In this document: positions 17,119-25,393 of the stretch, piece after piece
How the letters are laid out: every line of letters begins with the position of its first letter
Numbering within the stretch: the first letter of the stretch is position 1
DNA from: Actinoplanes aureus
Lineage (GTDB): Bacteria; Actinomycetota; Actinomycetes; Mycobacteriales; Micromonosporaceae
DNA length: 64,000 bases
Assembly (NCBI RefSeq): GCF_015704865.1
Contig: NZ_JADQTO010000002.1
Span: forward strand, 426,195 to 490,194
Direction of reading: 5' to 3'
Position numbers and translations under genes: made by a program
The notes under the pieces: model-generated
Told to the model about the DNA's origin: nothing
Databases searched by the model: none
The model's input: only the letters and a program-made list of their open reading frames with translations

Positions 17119-18386
17119 CGTGGCAACTCGCTTTCCGCGGGTGAGAGTTCGTCAGCCGGCTTGGTTCCCGGCGCCTCGCGATCCGGGGTCGGTTCGCCGT
17201 CGGGGTGGTGGAACAGGTATCGGATGGCGGTGTTGAGCACTGCGAGCACCGGTACGGCGACGAGCCCGCCGATGATGCCGGCGACGACGACACCGATGGC
17301 GATGGCGAGGATCACGGCCAGCGGGTGCAGGGCGACAGCGCGGCCCATGATCAGTGGTTGCAGGACGTGGCCTTCGAGTTGTTGTACGGCGATGACCACG
17401 GCCAGGACGATCAGCGCCTTGATCGGGCCGACGGTGACCAGTGCGACCAGGACGGCGACGGCACCGGAGAGCGTGGCGCCGATGACGGGGATGAAGGCGC
17501 TGAGGAAGACGAGGGCCGCCAGCGGCAGGGCGAGGGGAACGCGCAGGATCGCGAGACCGATGCCGATGCCGGCCGCGTCGACGAAGGCGACAAGGACGGT
17601 GGCGCGTACGTACGACACCAGGGTGTGCCAGGAGTAGTGCCCGGCCCGGGCGGCGGGAATCCGGGCGGTACGCGGCAGCATCCGGCACACGAACGTCCAG
17701 ATCTGCCCGCCGTCACGGAGATAGAAGAAGAGGGTGAACAGTACGAGGAAGAAGCCGGCCACGACTTCGCCGAGGGTGGTGGCGGTGCTCAGCGCCCCGG
17801 AAGTCAGTGCGCCCTGATTCTCGGTGATCGCGTTCTGCAGCCGGACCAGACCGTCGCTGAGCTGACTCTGGGACAGGTGCAGTGGTCCTTGGGCCAGCCA
17901 CCCCTGCACCTCGGCGATGCCTTCGCCGACCTGCGTGCTCAGGTCGTCCAGCTGCGAGATGAACGTCTGCACGATGAGCGTGAGGCCGCCGAACACCACG
18001 ATCAGCCCGCTGACGAGAACGAGCCCGGCAGCGAGCGAGCGGTTCATGTGCCGCCTACGCAGGGCGGCCGCCAGCGGTTCGAAGAGCGCGGCCAGCAGCA
18101 GTGCGATCGCGATGGGGATGACCACGATCCGGAGCATGCTGATCACCCGGATCAGCAGGTACGCGGCTGCGATGAACAGGATGATCCGCCAGGCCCAGGC
18201 CCCCGCGAGGCGTACGCCGCGCGGCAGACCGTCGTCCACCGAAGGGGTGGCCTGTTCCACCAGTACGACCGACGCCTCACCGAGCGACGGATCCGCGGTG
18301 AACGGTGGCGGTGTCCAGGTGCGCCGGGCGACCGACAACCGGTTCTGTGCCCGCCTACGGGCGGTGTCCACCCAGACCAGGGGCAT
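17115..18386 (-). CDS. AI-2E family transporter (TqsA/PerM type permease)
   Basis: 423 residues. After a non-hydrophobic N-terminal region of ~65 residues there are about eight membrane helices, in the pattern of the family: helices 1-3 close together, a long loop ('SQLDDLSTQVGEGIAEVQGW'), then 'FFYLRDGGQIWTF' and the conserved cluster 'LIVLAVVIAVQQLEGHVLQP' followed by 'LIMGRAVALHPLAVI'. Members have been linked to autoinducer export, Na+/H+ exchange or small-molecule efflux; the substrate here is unknown. Coupled by ATGA overlap to a lipid kinase, suggesting a membrane-lipid role. A sigma-B-like promoter is upstream. Confidence 0.88.
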   Translation of the reverse strand: MPLVWVDTARRRAQNRLSVARRTWTPPPFTADPSLGEASVVLVEQATPSVDDGLPRGVRLAGAWAWRIILFIAAAYLLIRVISMLRIVVIPIAIALLLAALFEPLAAALRRRHMNRSLAAGLVLVSGLIVVFGGLTLIVQTFISQLDDLSTQVGEGIAEVQGWLAQGPLHLSQSQLSDGLVRLQNAITENQGALTSGALSTATTLGEVVAGFFLVLFTLFFYLRDGGQIWTFVCRMLPRTARIPAARAGHYSWHTLVSYVRATVLVAFVDAAGIGIGLAILRVPLALPLAALVFLSAFIPVIGATLSGAVAVLVALVTVGPIKALIVLAVVIAVQQLEGHVLQPLIMGRAVALHPLAVILAIAIGVVVAGIIGGLVAVPVLAVLNTAIRYLFHHPDGEPTPDREAPGTKPADELSPAESELPR

Positions 18387-18560
18387 CTCGTCAGCTCCTC
18401 ACCGACGTGGAACGAGAACCGCTCGGAGCTGGGACGTCGACGACAACGCATCGTGCGGACAAGCTGCTGCGGCAGAGAGGAAATGCGGCCGCAGCGGTCC
18501 GGACGGCCGCCGTGACCAGGCAAATGGCATGATCACGGCATCGAACGTTGTATATCAGGA

Positions 18561-18585
18561 CTACCCCACCGGGCGGATCGCAAAC
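18561..18585 (-). promoter_or_regulatory. Sigma-B/SigF-like promoter upstream of the AI-2E/lipid kinase operon
   Basis: On the minus strand: GTTT (plus positions 18582-18585), 15 nt, GGGTAG (18561-18566). The final G differs from GGGTAC/T. It reads towards the permease start at 18386. The rest of the 314-nt gap 18387-18700 contains a TTGAT-rich stretch before the 18701 gene but no clear site. Confidence 0.45.
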
Positions 18586-18700
18586 TGTGCCTCGGCAGTC
18601 GGTTCAGATCAACAATGCGTGCTACGTTGATTTTGATAGCGATTCGTGGTGAATCGCGACTCCGATTACGGTCGCGGATCGAGGACGGCAGGAGTGGATC

Positions 18701-18961
18701 GTGCCGGACAGAGTTGAACTGATCGTCCGTTTCCACCCGGTCGGCGGTGAGGACGTGTCGGTGCTGACCAGCGACTTCGCGGGTCCGGAAGAGGCGGTCG
18801 AGGCGATTGCCCGGGCCCTGGACGAGCGGCGCAGTCTGATCCTGACGCGAGCCAGATACAACCGTGAGGCCGACGAGACCGCCGTGCTCATCAACCTTGC
18901 CAACGTGGTTTCCGTACGGGTGGCGAAGCAGGACAGCGAGAACACGGGCCAATATCTGTAG
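18701..18961 (+). CDS. Small conserved-looking protein of unknown function (86 aa)
   Basis: A GTG start preceded by GGCAGGAG. The 86 residues look like a compact alpha/beta fold: strand 'RVELIVRFHP', helix 'GPEEAVEAIARALDERRSL', and a strand pair ending 'AVLINLANVVSVRVAKQ'. No family recognised. The final strand resembles short proteins in which a residue list ends in 'NxxxVVxVxV', but that is too weak to name. It ends 16 nt before a SpoIIE-type phosphatase and is probably translated from the same message, so a role in the phosphatase's signalling is possible. Confidence 0.7.
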   Translation: MPDRVELIVRFHPVGGEDVSVLTSDFAGPEEAVEAIARALDERRSLILTRARYNREADETAVLINLANVVSVRVAKQDSENTGQYL

Positions 18962-18977
18962 CCAGTGCGGATGCGGT

Positions 18978-20219
18978 ATGGATCTGAGCGATGTGTTGCT
19001 CCAGGTGGAAAAGGCCGCCCCGGTCGACGCAGTGGTGGCGGTGACCCGCAGCATCGGGGCACACCTCGGCGCGTTGTCGGTGTCATTCCTCATGGCGGAC
19101 ATGAGCGGCCGCGCCCTGGTACGGCTGTCGCACGTCCCGTTCGGCGACCTGCCCGACGGACGTCAGCAGGACCGCGACGTCGCGATGGTGCTGCCCTTCG
19201 ACGGCGGGCCACCGGAACAGGCGCTGCGTAGCCAGCGCGTGCTGATCGAGGAATCCGGTGGCATGTTCGTGGTCCGAGCGCCGGTTACCCAACGCGGGGA
19301 AGCCATCGGACTGCTGGAGATCGGCCTGCCGTTGGCGCCCTCAGAGGCAGTCGTGCAGACGGTGTCGAGGGCTGCGCACACCCTGGCGTTCGTGATCATC
19401 GCCAACCGCCGGCACACCGACCTGTTCGAGTGGGGACAGCGCACCACTCCGTTCACCCTCGCCGCGGAGATCCAGCGTCGGCTGTTGCCCGCGTCGTTCA
19501 CCTGCGAAGCCGATTCGTTCACTCTGGCGGCATGGCTGGAACCGGCAGCGAGCATCGGCGGTGACACCTTCGACTACAGCGTCGCCCGGGATCACCTGCA
19601 TCTGAGCATCACCGACGCCGTCGGGCACGGCGTTCAGAGCGCGCTGACCGCGACCCTGTGCGTCGGCAGCCTGCGCAACACCCGCCGCGGCGGCGGCACC
19701 CTGCTCGAACAGGCACAGGACGCGAACAACGCGCTGCTCGACCACGCTCCCGGCGGGTTCACTCTCGCCACCGGTCTGGTCGGCCGCCTGGACCTGCGCA
19801 CCGGGATCCTGGCCGTCGTCAACGCCGGACACCCGACGCCCCTGCTGGTCCGCGACGGGATCACCCAGCCGGTGGCGCTGCCGGCCAACCGGCCTTTCGG
19901 GGTGCTACGTCACCGGACCTACCTGGAGGTCGAGATCAGTCTGCAGCCCGGTGACCGGCTGGTGCTGGTCACCGACGGCATGCTGGAGCGGGGCGCGGCC
20001 GCTCTCGACCTGCCCGTGCGACTGCGGGAGCTGAGCGGGCTGCATCCCCGTGAGGTCGTGCGCGTAATCGGTGACCTCGTCCTCGAGGTCGCCGGGCCCA
20101 CCCTGGCGGATGATGCCTGCCTGCTGGTGCTCGACTGGCACGGCAATCACGGCGACACTCGCGACACCACCGCCGGCGCCGATCCCCACCGCGCCAGCAC
20201 ACCGATCGGCGCGGTCTAG
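18978..20219 (+). CDS. GAF-like + SpoIIE/RsbU-type PP2C serine phosphatase
   Basis: 413 residues. The N-terminal ~170 residues look like a sensor of GAF type ('GALSVSFLMADMSGRALVRL', 'RGEAIGLLEIGLPL'). The C-terminal PPM phosphatase has 'SIGGDTFDYSV' (metal-binding Asp), 'LSITDAVGHGVQSAL', 'LAVVNAGHPTPLLV' and 'RLVLVTDGMLERG', then 'DDACLLVLDW'. Family members dephosphorylate anti-sigma-factor antagonists of the STAS type and so release stress sigma factors. No STAS or anti-sigma gene is in the window, but two sigma-B-like promoters are close by. ATG 18978 is used; the ribosome site is poor, consistent with coupling to the small gene before it. Confidence 0.9.
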   Translation: MDLSDVLLQVEKAAPVDAVVAVTRSIGAHLGALSVSFLMADMSGRALVRLSHVPFGDLPDGRQQDRDVAMVLPFDGGPPEQALRSQRVLIEESGGMFVVRAPVTQRGEAIGLLEIGLPLAPSEAVVQTVSRAAHTLAFVIIANRRHTDLFEWGQRTTPFTLAAEIQRRLLPASFTCEADSFTLAAWLEPAASIGGDTFDYSVARDHLHLSITDAVGHGVQSALTATLCVGSLRNTRRGGGTLLEQAQDANNALLDHAPGGFTLATGLVGRLDLRTGILAVVNAGHPTPLLVRDGITQPVALPANRPFGVLRHRTYLEVEISLQPGDRLVLVTDGMLERGAAALDLPVRLRELSGLHPREVVRVIGDLVLEVAGPTLADDACLLVLDWHGNHGDTRDTTAGADPHRASTPIGAV

Positions 20220-20458
20220 CGCCGGGCCTCCTGGCGGTCGGTGTCCGCCTGCGTGAGCAGGTCGGCGCGCTCGGCGATGGCCCGTGCCTGCGCGGTGACG
20301 TCGTCGCCGAGGGTGTGCAGCCGTGTGGTGGTGGCCGGGTCCGGCGAGTCCTCGGCGCTGCGATGCAGGATGGCCTCGGCGACTTCCAGCTTCTCCGCGG
20401 TGTCGTGCATCGTCGCGGCGGTCCGTTGCCGGAAGGAGTCCTCATCGTGCGAAGTCAT
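20216..20458 (-). CDS. Small helical protein of unknown function (80 aa)
   Basis: 80 residues, highly charged, predicted almost entirely helical: 'DSFRQRTAATMHDTAEKLEV', 'ATTTRLHTLGDDVTAQARAI', 'ERADLLTQADTDRQ'. No Cys, no membrane segment. It converges on the phosphatase, with a 4-nt overlap of the two stop regions. The protein could form a helical bundle or coiled coil; no family recognised. Confidence 0.65.
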   Translation of the reverse strand: MTSHDEDSFRQRTAATMHDTAEKLEVAEAILHRSAEDSPDPATTTRLHTLGDDVTAQARAIAERADLLTQADTDRQEARR

Positions 20459-20709
20459 TCCGTGGATCTACCCGGCCGGATGCGCGATCACACCACGCGA
20501 GGCGATCGCGGCCGAATGCAAGAGGCTTGCGAGATAGCTCACTCTTGGCCGACCGAGGGCTGCGGAAGCGCACGTCAAGGCGCCCTTCGAGTCCGAAGCG
20601 GACCGATTGAGGCAGCGAGACAGGTCGATCGTCGCTAGGGTGACTCCCGAATCGATCACCGGGCGCGAACCGCCCGGTACGGGGTATCGATGTAGAGGAG
20701 AAGTCACAC

Positions 20710-21639
20710 TTGCGTACCCTCATGCGCGCGGGCGCCATCGCGCTCGCAGCGAGTTCTGTCGTACTCGGCGGCGCCGTCGCGGCCCAGGCCGCTCCGGTCG
20801 GCACCGTGACGGTCGCCGTGAACCGCCTGATCCTGGAACCGGCGGAGTACGGCCACACCGGCAGCATCCGCATCGTCGTCCGCAACGGCACGAGCGAGCC
20901 CTTCAGCGGCGGCATCACGATCACCGAGCCGATGCCGTACACCTTCGTCCAGACCGAGGGTGCCTCCGGCTGCGGCCACAACACGACGCCGGACAATCGC
21001 ACCATCGCGATGTGTGGGCTCGACAAGGTCATCAAGCCCGGCCGCAGCACCGTGGTCACGGTCCAGTTCCGCTCGCCGGCGAAGCCGCAGGCGTACGCTC
21101 AGATCGCACCGCTGAACGGCAGCGTCGAGGTCGACGGTGTCACCGCTGAGTTCCCCGCGCTGTTCCGCTCCACCACCGGGTCGCTGCGCAACCCGAGTCC
21201 GTACGTGGCGGACACCACCCAGGCGCTGAGCGTGGCGGCGGGCGACGTGACCCTGACCCGGCAGGAGGACGGCACCTTCGCCGGCCGTGTGCCGGTCACC
21301 GTCCGCAACAACAGCGACGCCCCGCACCGGGACCTGTTCACCGAGCTGGCGACGCCGGCGGGCATCGACAGCTTGTCGCGTATCGAGCCGAGCGAGGTCT
21401 GCTTCGGTGGGGATCAGCTGCCCATCCCGCCGGGCGGCAACAGTGTCAGCTGCACGCTGTACGGCGGGCAGCTGGCCGAGGGCCAGGAGCGAGCCTTCGA
21501 GTGGGTGCTGACCGCGCCCGCCGAGACCCCGGCCGGTCCGATCGGCACCGCGACGACGCTGGTGGAGGTCGCCGGCGACGTGGTCGCGCAGACCGACGGC
21601 GCAAACCTCGCCACCTTCAACATCACGGTCGCCGGCTGA
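20710..21639 (+). CDS. Exported protein with two beta-sandwich repeats
   Basis: 309 residues with a clear signal peptide ('LMRAGAIALAASSVVLGGAV', cleavage after AQA). The mature part contains two DUF11/Ig-like segments with strand patterns around 'IRIVVRNGTSEPFSGGITIT' and 'VPVTVRNNSDAPHRDLFTEL'. Each repeat has a single Cys in similar position ('GCGHNT', 'EVCFGG'). The TTG at 20710 is preferred over the ATG at 20722 because AGGAGA ends 7 nt before the TTG. Probably a secreted or surface protein; no catalytic residues are visible. Confidence 0.8.
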   Translation: MRTLMRAGAIALAASSVVLGGAVAAQAAPVGTVTVAVNRLILEPAEYGHTGSIRIVVRNGTSEPFSGGITITEPMPYTFVQTEGASGCGHNTTPDNRTIAMCGLDKVIKPGRSTVVTVQFRSPAKPQAYAQIAPLNGSVEVDGVTAEFPALFRSTTGSLRNPSPYVADTTQALSVAAGDVTLTRQEDGTFAGRVPVTVRNNSDAPHRDLFTELATPAGIDSLSRIEPSEVCFGGDQLPIPPGGNSVSCTLYGGQLAEGQERAFEWVLTAPAETPAGPIGTATTLVEVAGDVVAQTDGANLATFNITVAG

Positions 21640-21655
21640 TCCGGCTGCGACCTGG

Positions 21656-21685
21656 AACGGCCCCGCGGAACTCCGCGGGGCCGTT
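21656..21685 (+). terminator. Strong hairpin terminator
   Basis: 13-bp perfect stem AACGGCCCCGCGG / CCGCGGGGCCGTT with a 4-nt loop, 16 nt after the stop of the exported protein gene. It also sits just before the convergent stop at 21692, so it serves both sides. Confidence 0.9.
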
Positions 21686-21691
21686 CGTCTG

Positions 21692-22327
21692 CTACGCGGC
21701 GGCCGGCGTCTCGGAACTGACCGGCTGCCGGAGGATGGTGCGCTGTTTCTCAGGCGCTACCTTGCGGAAGTCGCTCAGGTAGATCTCGTGGTGTTTCCCG
21801 GCCATGCGGAGGCCTTGGCCGGGAATGAACTCGTGATGCAGTCGTGCGAGCACGGCCGCCTCGTCGTCGAACGAGCCGACGTGCAGGGTCTGGACGCACC
21901 GGCCCTCAGCCAGGGACTCCAGGCGGACGTCGCCGAGACGTGGCGGCTGCTTTTTCGCGCCGGCTCGCTCGACGGCGGTGACGAACGTGGCCTGATCGAT
22001 CCAGTCGGGGACCATGAGCATCAGCGTCCAGTCCCACCGGGACTTGTCTCGCGTGGTGGTGAAGGCAGCCATGTCCTCGGCCCACCACAGACCTTCCAGA
22101 GGTGGGACGACGTAGTCGCGCCCGAGCTCGTTCTTGCTGGTGAACTTCAACTTGTACGCCACCGGGTAGAGCGTTTCGACCGCCTCGGTGAAGGCGGGTG
22201 ACGTGTTCGGATCGCCGTGGCCGTCGATCATCAGATAGCGCAGGTCAGGGACGGCCAGGATGCGGATCTGGCCCGCTCGTGCCCGGTAGGCGTCGAGGGT
22301 TTTCCGGAAGTCAATCTTGTTCGTCAT
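21692..22327 (-). CDS. GyrI-like small-molecule-binding protein
   Basis: 211 residues of the GyrI-like/SBP-fold family: 'VPDLRYLMIDGHGDPNTSPA', 'VETLYPVAYKLKF', 'VVPPLEGLWW', 'WDWTLMLMVPDWI', and the C-terminal repeat half 'GRCVQTLHVGSFDDEAAVL', 'HHEIYLSDFRKV'. Stand-alone GyrI-like proteins bind hydrophobic drugs and some hydrolyse cyclopropanoid or similar toxins. Its start overlaps the end of the PadR gene by 17 nt, so the two are one operon, presumably a sensed-and-sequestered compound pair. Confidence 0.85.
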   Translation of the reverse strand: MTNKIDFRKTLDAYRARAGQIRILAVPDLRYLMIDGHGDPNTSPAFTEAVETLYPVAYKLKFTSKNELGRDYVVPPLEGLWWAEDMAAFTTTRDKSRWDWTLMLMVPDWIDQATFVTAVERAGAKKQPPRLGDVRLESLAEGRCVQTLHVGSFDDEAAVLARLHHEFIPGQGLRMAGKHHEIYLSDFRKVAPEKQRTILRQPVSSETPAAA

Positions 22328-22847
22328 CGGGCACCTCGGCTCGGGTGGCGAGCCACTGCCTTTCTGCCTCCAGGAGGCTCAGTGAGTACGAGAACACCTC
22401 TCGTGCCGCCGGCGGGAGGACGGAGGCCTGCGCCTGCCGCGCCGCTTCGACCGCGGCGATCCGGGTTTCGATCCGCGCCAGCCGGGCGCGCAGCGCCCGC
22501 GCGTATTCCCGCGGTGAGAGCAGGGGCAGGTTGGCGACGCCGACCAGCAGCGGGCTCGGCGCCGGCCGAGGCTCGGCGATGAGAACCAGCGCGGTACGCG
22601 CGGCGACCTCGCGGCCTTCGGCCGTGGCGTGGAAGACGCGACGGGATTTCGCGGCGGCCGGAGCGTCCGGGACGTGCAGCAGGCCGCGCCGCTCCAGCTT
22701 GGTGAGCAGGTAGTAGATCGAGGAGAAGCCGATGTCGGTCCACTGCCGGATCCCGCGCTGCTCGATCATCTGCTCCAGGTCGTAGCCGTGCTGTGGGCGC
22801 TCGATCACCAGGCCCAGCACGGTCAGTTCAGCCGGAGTCAGATCCAC
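22311..22847 (-). CDS. PadR family transcriptional regulator
   Basis: 178 residues. Winged helix at the N-terminus ('LTPAELTVLGLVIERPQHGY', 'SSIYYLLTKLERRGLLHV', 'RRVFHATAEGREV'), followed by the helical dimerisation domain of the longer PadR-s2 class ('LRARLARIETRIAAVEAARQ'). GTG start. A perfect 18-bp palindrome lies 5 nt upstream and includes a likely -10 hexamer, so it should repress its own operon and release on ligand binding. Partner gene: GyrI-like protein. Confidence 0.88.
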   Translation of the reverse strand: MDLTPAELTVLGLVIERPQHGYDLEQMIEQRGIRQWTDIGFSSIYYLLTKLERRGLLHVPDAPAAAKSRRVFHATAEGREVAARTALVLIAEPRPAPSPLLVGVANLPLLSPREYARALRARLARIETRIAAVEAARQAQASVLPPAAREVFSYSLSLLEAERQWLATRAEVPDDEQD

Positions 22848-22852
22848 GGCAG

Positions 22853-22870
22853 TATTCTAGCGCTAGAATA
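22853..22870 (-). promoter_or_regulatory. PadR operator overlapping a leaderless promoter
   Basis: Perfect palindrome TATTCTAGCGCTAGAATA. On the minus strand its last half supplies TAGAAT, a -10 element ending 6 nt before the GTG of the PadR gene, implying a leaderless transcript blocked by the bound repressor. Confidence 0.75.
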
Positions 22871-22907
22871 GGCCCGAGGGGCGGCGTACGCCGCCGCCCC
22901 TCGGGCC
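22871..22907 (-). terminator. Terminator of the ABC transporter operon
   Basis: 16-bp perfect stem (GGCCCGAGGGGCGGCG and its complement) with a 5-nt loop, 12 nt beyond the permease stop. It abuts the PadR palindrome, so the PadR promoter's -35 region would lie within this hairpin. Confidence 0.9.
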
Positions 22908-22919
22908 TGGGAAATGCGA

Positions 22920-23702
22920 CTACTTCGGGTCGCGGTTGAAGGTCGAGGTCGACCAGAAGTAGCCGAGCACCGCGAGTCCCACGCACCAGACGACCGCGAG
23001 CCACCCGTTGTGGCCGATCTCGCTGCCGAGCAGCAGGCCCCGCAGGGTTTCGATGGCCGGCGTGAACGGCTGGTACTCGGCGATCGGCTGGAACCAGCCG
23101 GGCATGGCGTCGACCGGGACGAACGCGCTGGACAGCAGCGGCAGCAGGATCAGCGGCATCGCGTTGTTGCTGGCGGCTTCGGCGTTCGGGCTGACCAGCC
23201 CCATGCCGACCGCGATCCAGGTCAGCGCCAGGGCGAAGAGCACGAGCAGCCCGAACGCCGCCAGCCACTCCAGGACGGTCGCGTCGGTGGACCGGAAGCC
23301 GATGGCCACGGCGACGGCGCCGACGAGGACCACGCTCATGACCGACTGCAGCACACTGCCGATGACGTGCCCGACGAGCACCGAACCGCGGTGGATCGCC
23401 ATGGTGCGGAACCGGGCGATGATGCCCTCGGTCATGTCGTTGGAGACGGAGACCGCGGTGCCGATCACGGTGCTGCCGATGGTCATCAGCAGGAGGCCGG
23501 GGACGAGGTACGCGATGTACTCGGAGCGGCCGCCGCCCAGCCCGGCACCGAGCGTGTCGCCGAAGATATAGACGAACAGCAACAGCAGCATGATCGGCGT
23601 GAGCAGCAGGTTCAAGGTGAGGGACGGGTAGCGCCGCGCGTGCAGAAGGTTGCGGCGCAGCATCGTGGACGAGTCGCGTGCGGCCAGGGCAAGTGTGCTC
23701 AT
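22920..23702 (-). CDS. ABC-2 type permease (DrrB-like)
   Basis: 260 residues, six membrane helices of the ABC-2 type: 'SLTLNLLLTPIMLLLLFVYI', 'YIAYLVPGLLLMTIGSTVIG', 'SVLQSVMSVVLVGAVAVAIG', then the signature region 'SNNAMPLILLPLLSSAFVPV' and 'MPGWFQPIAEYQPFTPAIET'. This is the daunorubicin-resistance DrrB pattern. The ATG overlaps the ATPase stop (ATGA at 23699-23702). With the ATPase it should form an exporter for a drug or lipid. Confidence 0.92.
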   Translation of the reverse strand: MSTLALAARDSSTMLRRNLLHARRYPSLTLNLLLTPIMLLLLFVYIFGDTLGAGLGGGRSEYIAYLVPGLLLMTIGSTVIGTAVSVSNDMTEGIIARFRTMAIHRGSVLVGHVIGSVLQSVMSVVLVGAVAVAIGFRSTDATVLEWLAAFGLLVLFALALTWIAVGMGLVSPNAEAASNNAMPLILLPLLSSAFVPVDAMPGWFQPIAEYQPFTPAIETLRGLLLGSEIGHNGWLAVVWCVGLAVLGYFWSTSTFNRDPK

Positions 23703-24649
23703 CGGACGGTCTCCTTGGGCTGGTCGGTGCTGGTCAGGGCGAAGAACACGTCGTCGAGGTCGGGGGTGTGCACGGTCAGCTCGTCCGCCTCGACGCCGGC
23801 GGAGTCCAGCCGTTCGAGGATGGAGCGCAGGTCGCGCTGGCTGCCGCCGCTGGGAATCTGCAGTGACAGCGACTCGTCGTCGCGGGTGCTGTCCGGCAGT
23901 GTGGCGACGGCTCCCTGATACGCGGCCGGGTCGGTGAAGCGGAGCCGGACGTGCCCGCCCGGGATGAGCCGCTTCAGCTCCTCGGCGGTGCCTTCGGCGG
24001 CGATCTTGCCGTCGTTGAGCACGGCGATACGGTCGGCGAGTTCGTCCGCCTCTTCCAGGTACTGAGTGGTGAGGAAGACGGTGACGCCGTCGGAGACGAG
24101 CTCGCGGATGATCTGCCACATGTTGTGGCGGCTGCGCGGGTCGAGGCCGGTGGTCGGTTCGTCGAGGAAGATGATCCGGGGGTTGCCGACCAGGGTCATC
24201 GCGATGTCGAGGCGGCGTTTCATGCCGCCGGAGTAGGTGGCGGCGGGCTTCTTCGCGGCCTCCACCAGGTCGAAGCGTTCCAGCAGTTCGGCGGCGGCCC
24301 GGCGGCCCTCGGGCTTGGAGAGGTGGTGCAGGTCCGCCATGAGGAGCATGTTCTCCTCACCGGTGATCAGGCCGTCGACGGCGGAGAACTGGCCGGTGAC
24401 GCCGATCGCGGCGCGTACCGCCTGCGGGTCGGCGGTGAGGTCGTGGCCGCCGACCCGGATGGCGCCGGAGGCCGGGCCGGGTGAGATGAGGGTGGAGAGG
24501 ATTTTGACGGCGGTGGTCTTGCCGGCGCCGTTCGGGCCGAGCAGGGAAAAGATCGTGCCTTCCGGAACGGCCAGGTCGACGCCGTCGAGCACGACCTTGT
24601 CGCCGTAGGACTTGCGCAGCCCGTGCGCTGCGATGGCCAGGTTGGTCAT
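23699..24649 (-). CDS. ABC transporter ATP-binding protein (DrrA-like)
   Basis: 316 residues. Walker A 'GPNGAGKTT', Q-loop 'GVTGQFSAVDG', signature 'YSGGMKRRLDIAMTL', Walker B 'IIFLDEPTTGLD' and the His switch position replaced by Gln in 'FLTTQYLEEADELAD', which is normal for the DrrA group. The C-terminal ~80 residues form the DrrA-type extension ('VHTPDLDDVFFALT'). ATG 24649 follows GAGGAG. A longer frame upstream overlaps the DUF4097 gene and is rejected. It forms an operon with the DUF4097 gene and the permease. Confidence 0.93.
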   Translation of the reverse strand: MTNLAIAAHGLRKSYGDKVVLDGVDLAVPEGTIFSLLGPNGAGKTTAVKILSTLISPGPASGAIRVGGHDLTADPQAVRAAIGVTGQFSAVDGLITGEENMLLMADLHHLSKPEGRRAAAELLERFDLVEAAKKPAATYSGGMKRRLDIAMTLVGNPRIIFLDEPTTGLDPRSRHNMWQIIRELVSDGVTVFLTTQYLEEADELADRIAVLNDGKIAAEGTAEELKRLIPGGHVRLRFTDPAAYQGAVATLPDSTRDDESLSLQIPSGGSQRDLRSILERLDSAGVEADELTVHTPDLDDVFFALTSTDQPKETVR

Positions 24650-24683
24650 GGTTCTGCTCCTCAGAGACTGACTGCGGGCGAGA

Positions 24684-25346
24684 TCAGAGGCTGCGGGCGT
24701 CGATGTCGCCGTGCGAGGTGGTGGCGCGGATGTCGAGGTCGGTCGTGCCGTCGTTCTTGAGGGCGTTGCTGACCCGGCCGTAGCCGGTGCCGGCGTCCAG
24801 GGCGGCCGAGACGCCGGCGGCGGCGGTGATCGAGATGTCGCCGGACTGGGTGGTGAGCACGACGGTGCCGCGGATGGCCTCGGCGATGCGGATGTCGCCG
24901 CGGGGGGTGCTGATCTCGGCAGAGCCGGTGAGCCGGCTGATCTCGATGTCGCCGTCGACGGCGGAGAGACGGACATCGGCGGCTTCGTCGATCTTGATCT
25001 GCCGGTAGGCGCCGTCGAAGGTGACGTCGCCGAGGCGGCCGACACCGCGCAGCTCGGAGCTCTCGGTCTTGGCCTCGACGCGGGAGCCGGCCGGCAGCTG
25101 GACGGTGACCTCCACGGATCCGGACGAACCGAAGAGCGGGTTCTTGGGCTCGGTGTGGATGCGCAGGACGCCGTCGGTGTAGGTGACGGTGGTCTGCTCG
25201 GCGGTCTGGACGTCGCGGCGCTTGCCGGGGTCGGCGGGCCGGACCTCGACGGTGGTGTCGGCGCGGTCGGCGGCGATGAGCTGGACGCGGCCGGCCGGGA
25301 TGTTCAGGACGGTCGCGATCGGGGCGGGGGTGTCGAACTTCAGCAT
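24684..25346 (-). CDS. DUF4097 beta-helix protein
   Basis: 220 residues made of short repeated strands in the DUF4097 pattern: 'SSELRGVGRLGDVTFDGAYR', 'DGDIEISRLTGSAEISTPRG', 'SGDISITAAAGVSAALDAGT', 'SHGDIDARSL'. The family forms a left-handed or adhesin-like beta-helix; bacterial members often accompany ABC-2 exporters and PadR/MarR-type regulators. No signal peptide is seen, so it probably stays in the cytoplasm. It is the first gene of the operon, 34 nt before the ATPase, and is divergent from the HTH_38-MarR regulator. Confidence 0.85.
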   Translation of the reverse strand: MLKFDTPAPIATVLNIPAGRVQLIAADRADTTVEVRPADPGKRRDVQTAEQTTVTYTDGVLRIHTEPKNPLFGSSGSVEVTVQLPAGSRVEAKTESSELRGVGRLGDVTFDGAYRQIKIDEAADVRLSAVDGDIEISRLTGSAEISTPRGDIRIAEAIRGTVVLTTQSGDISITAAAGVSAALDAGTGYGRVSNALKNDGTTDLDIRATTSHGDIDARSL

Positions 25347-25393
25347 CGTGTTCTCCGGGGTTCGTCGCTCGTTTCTGACGTGAGAAACGCTAC

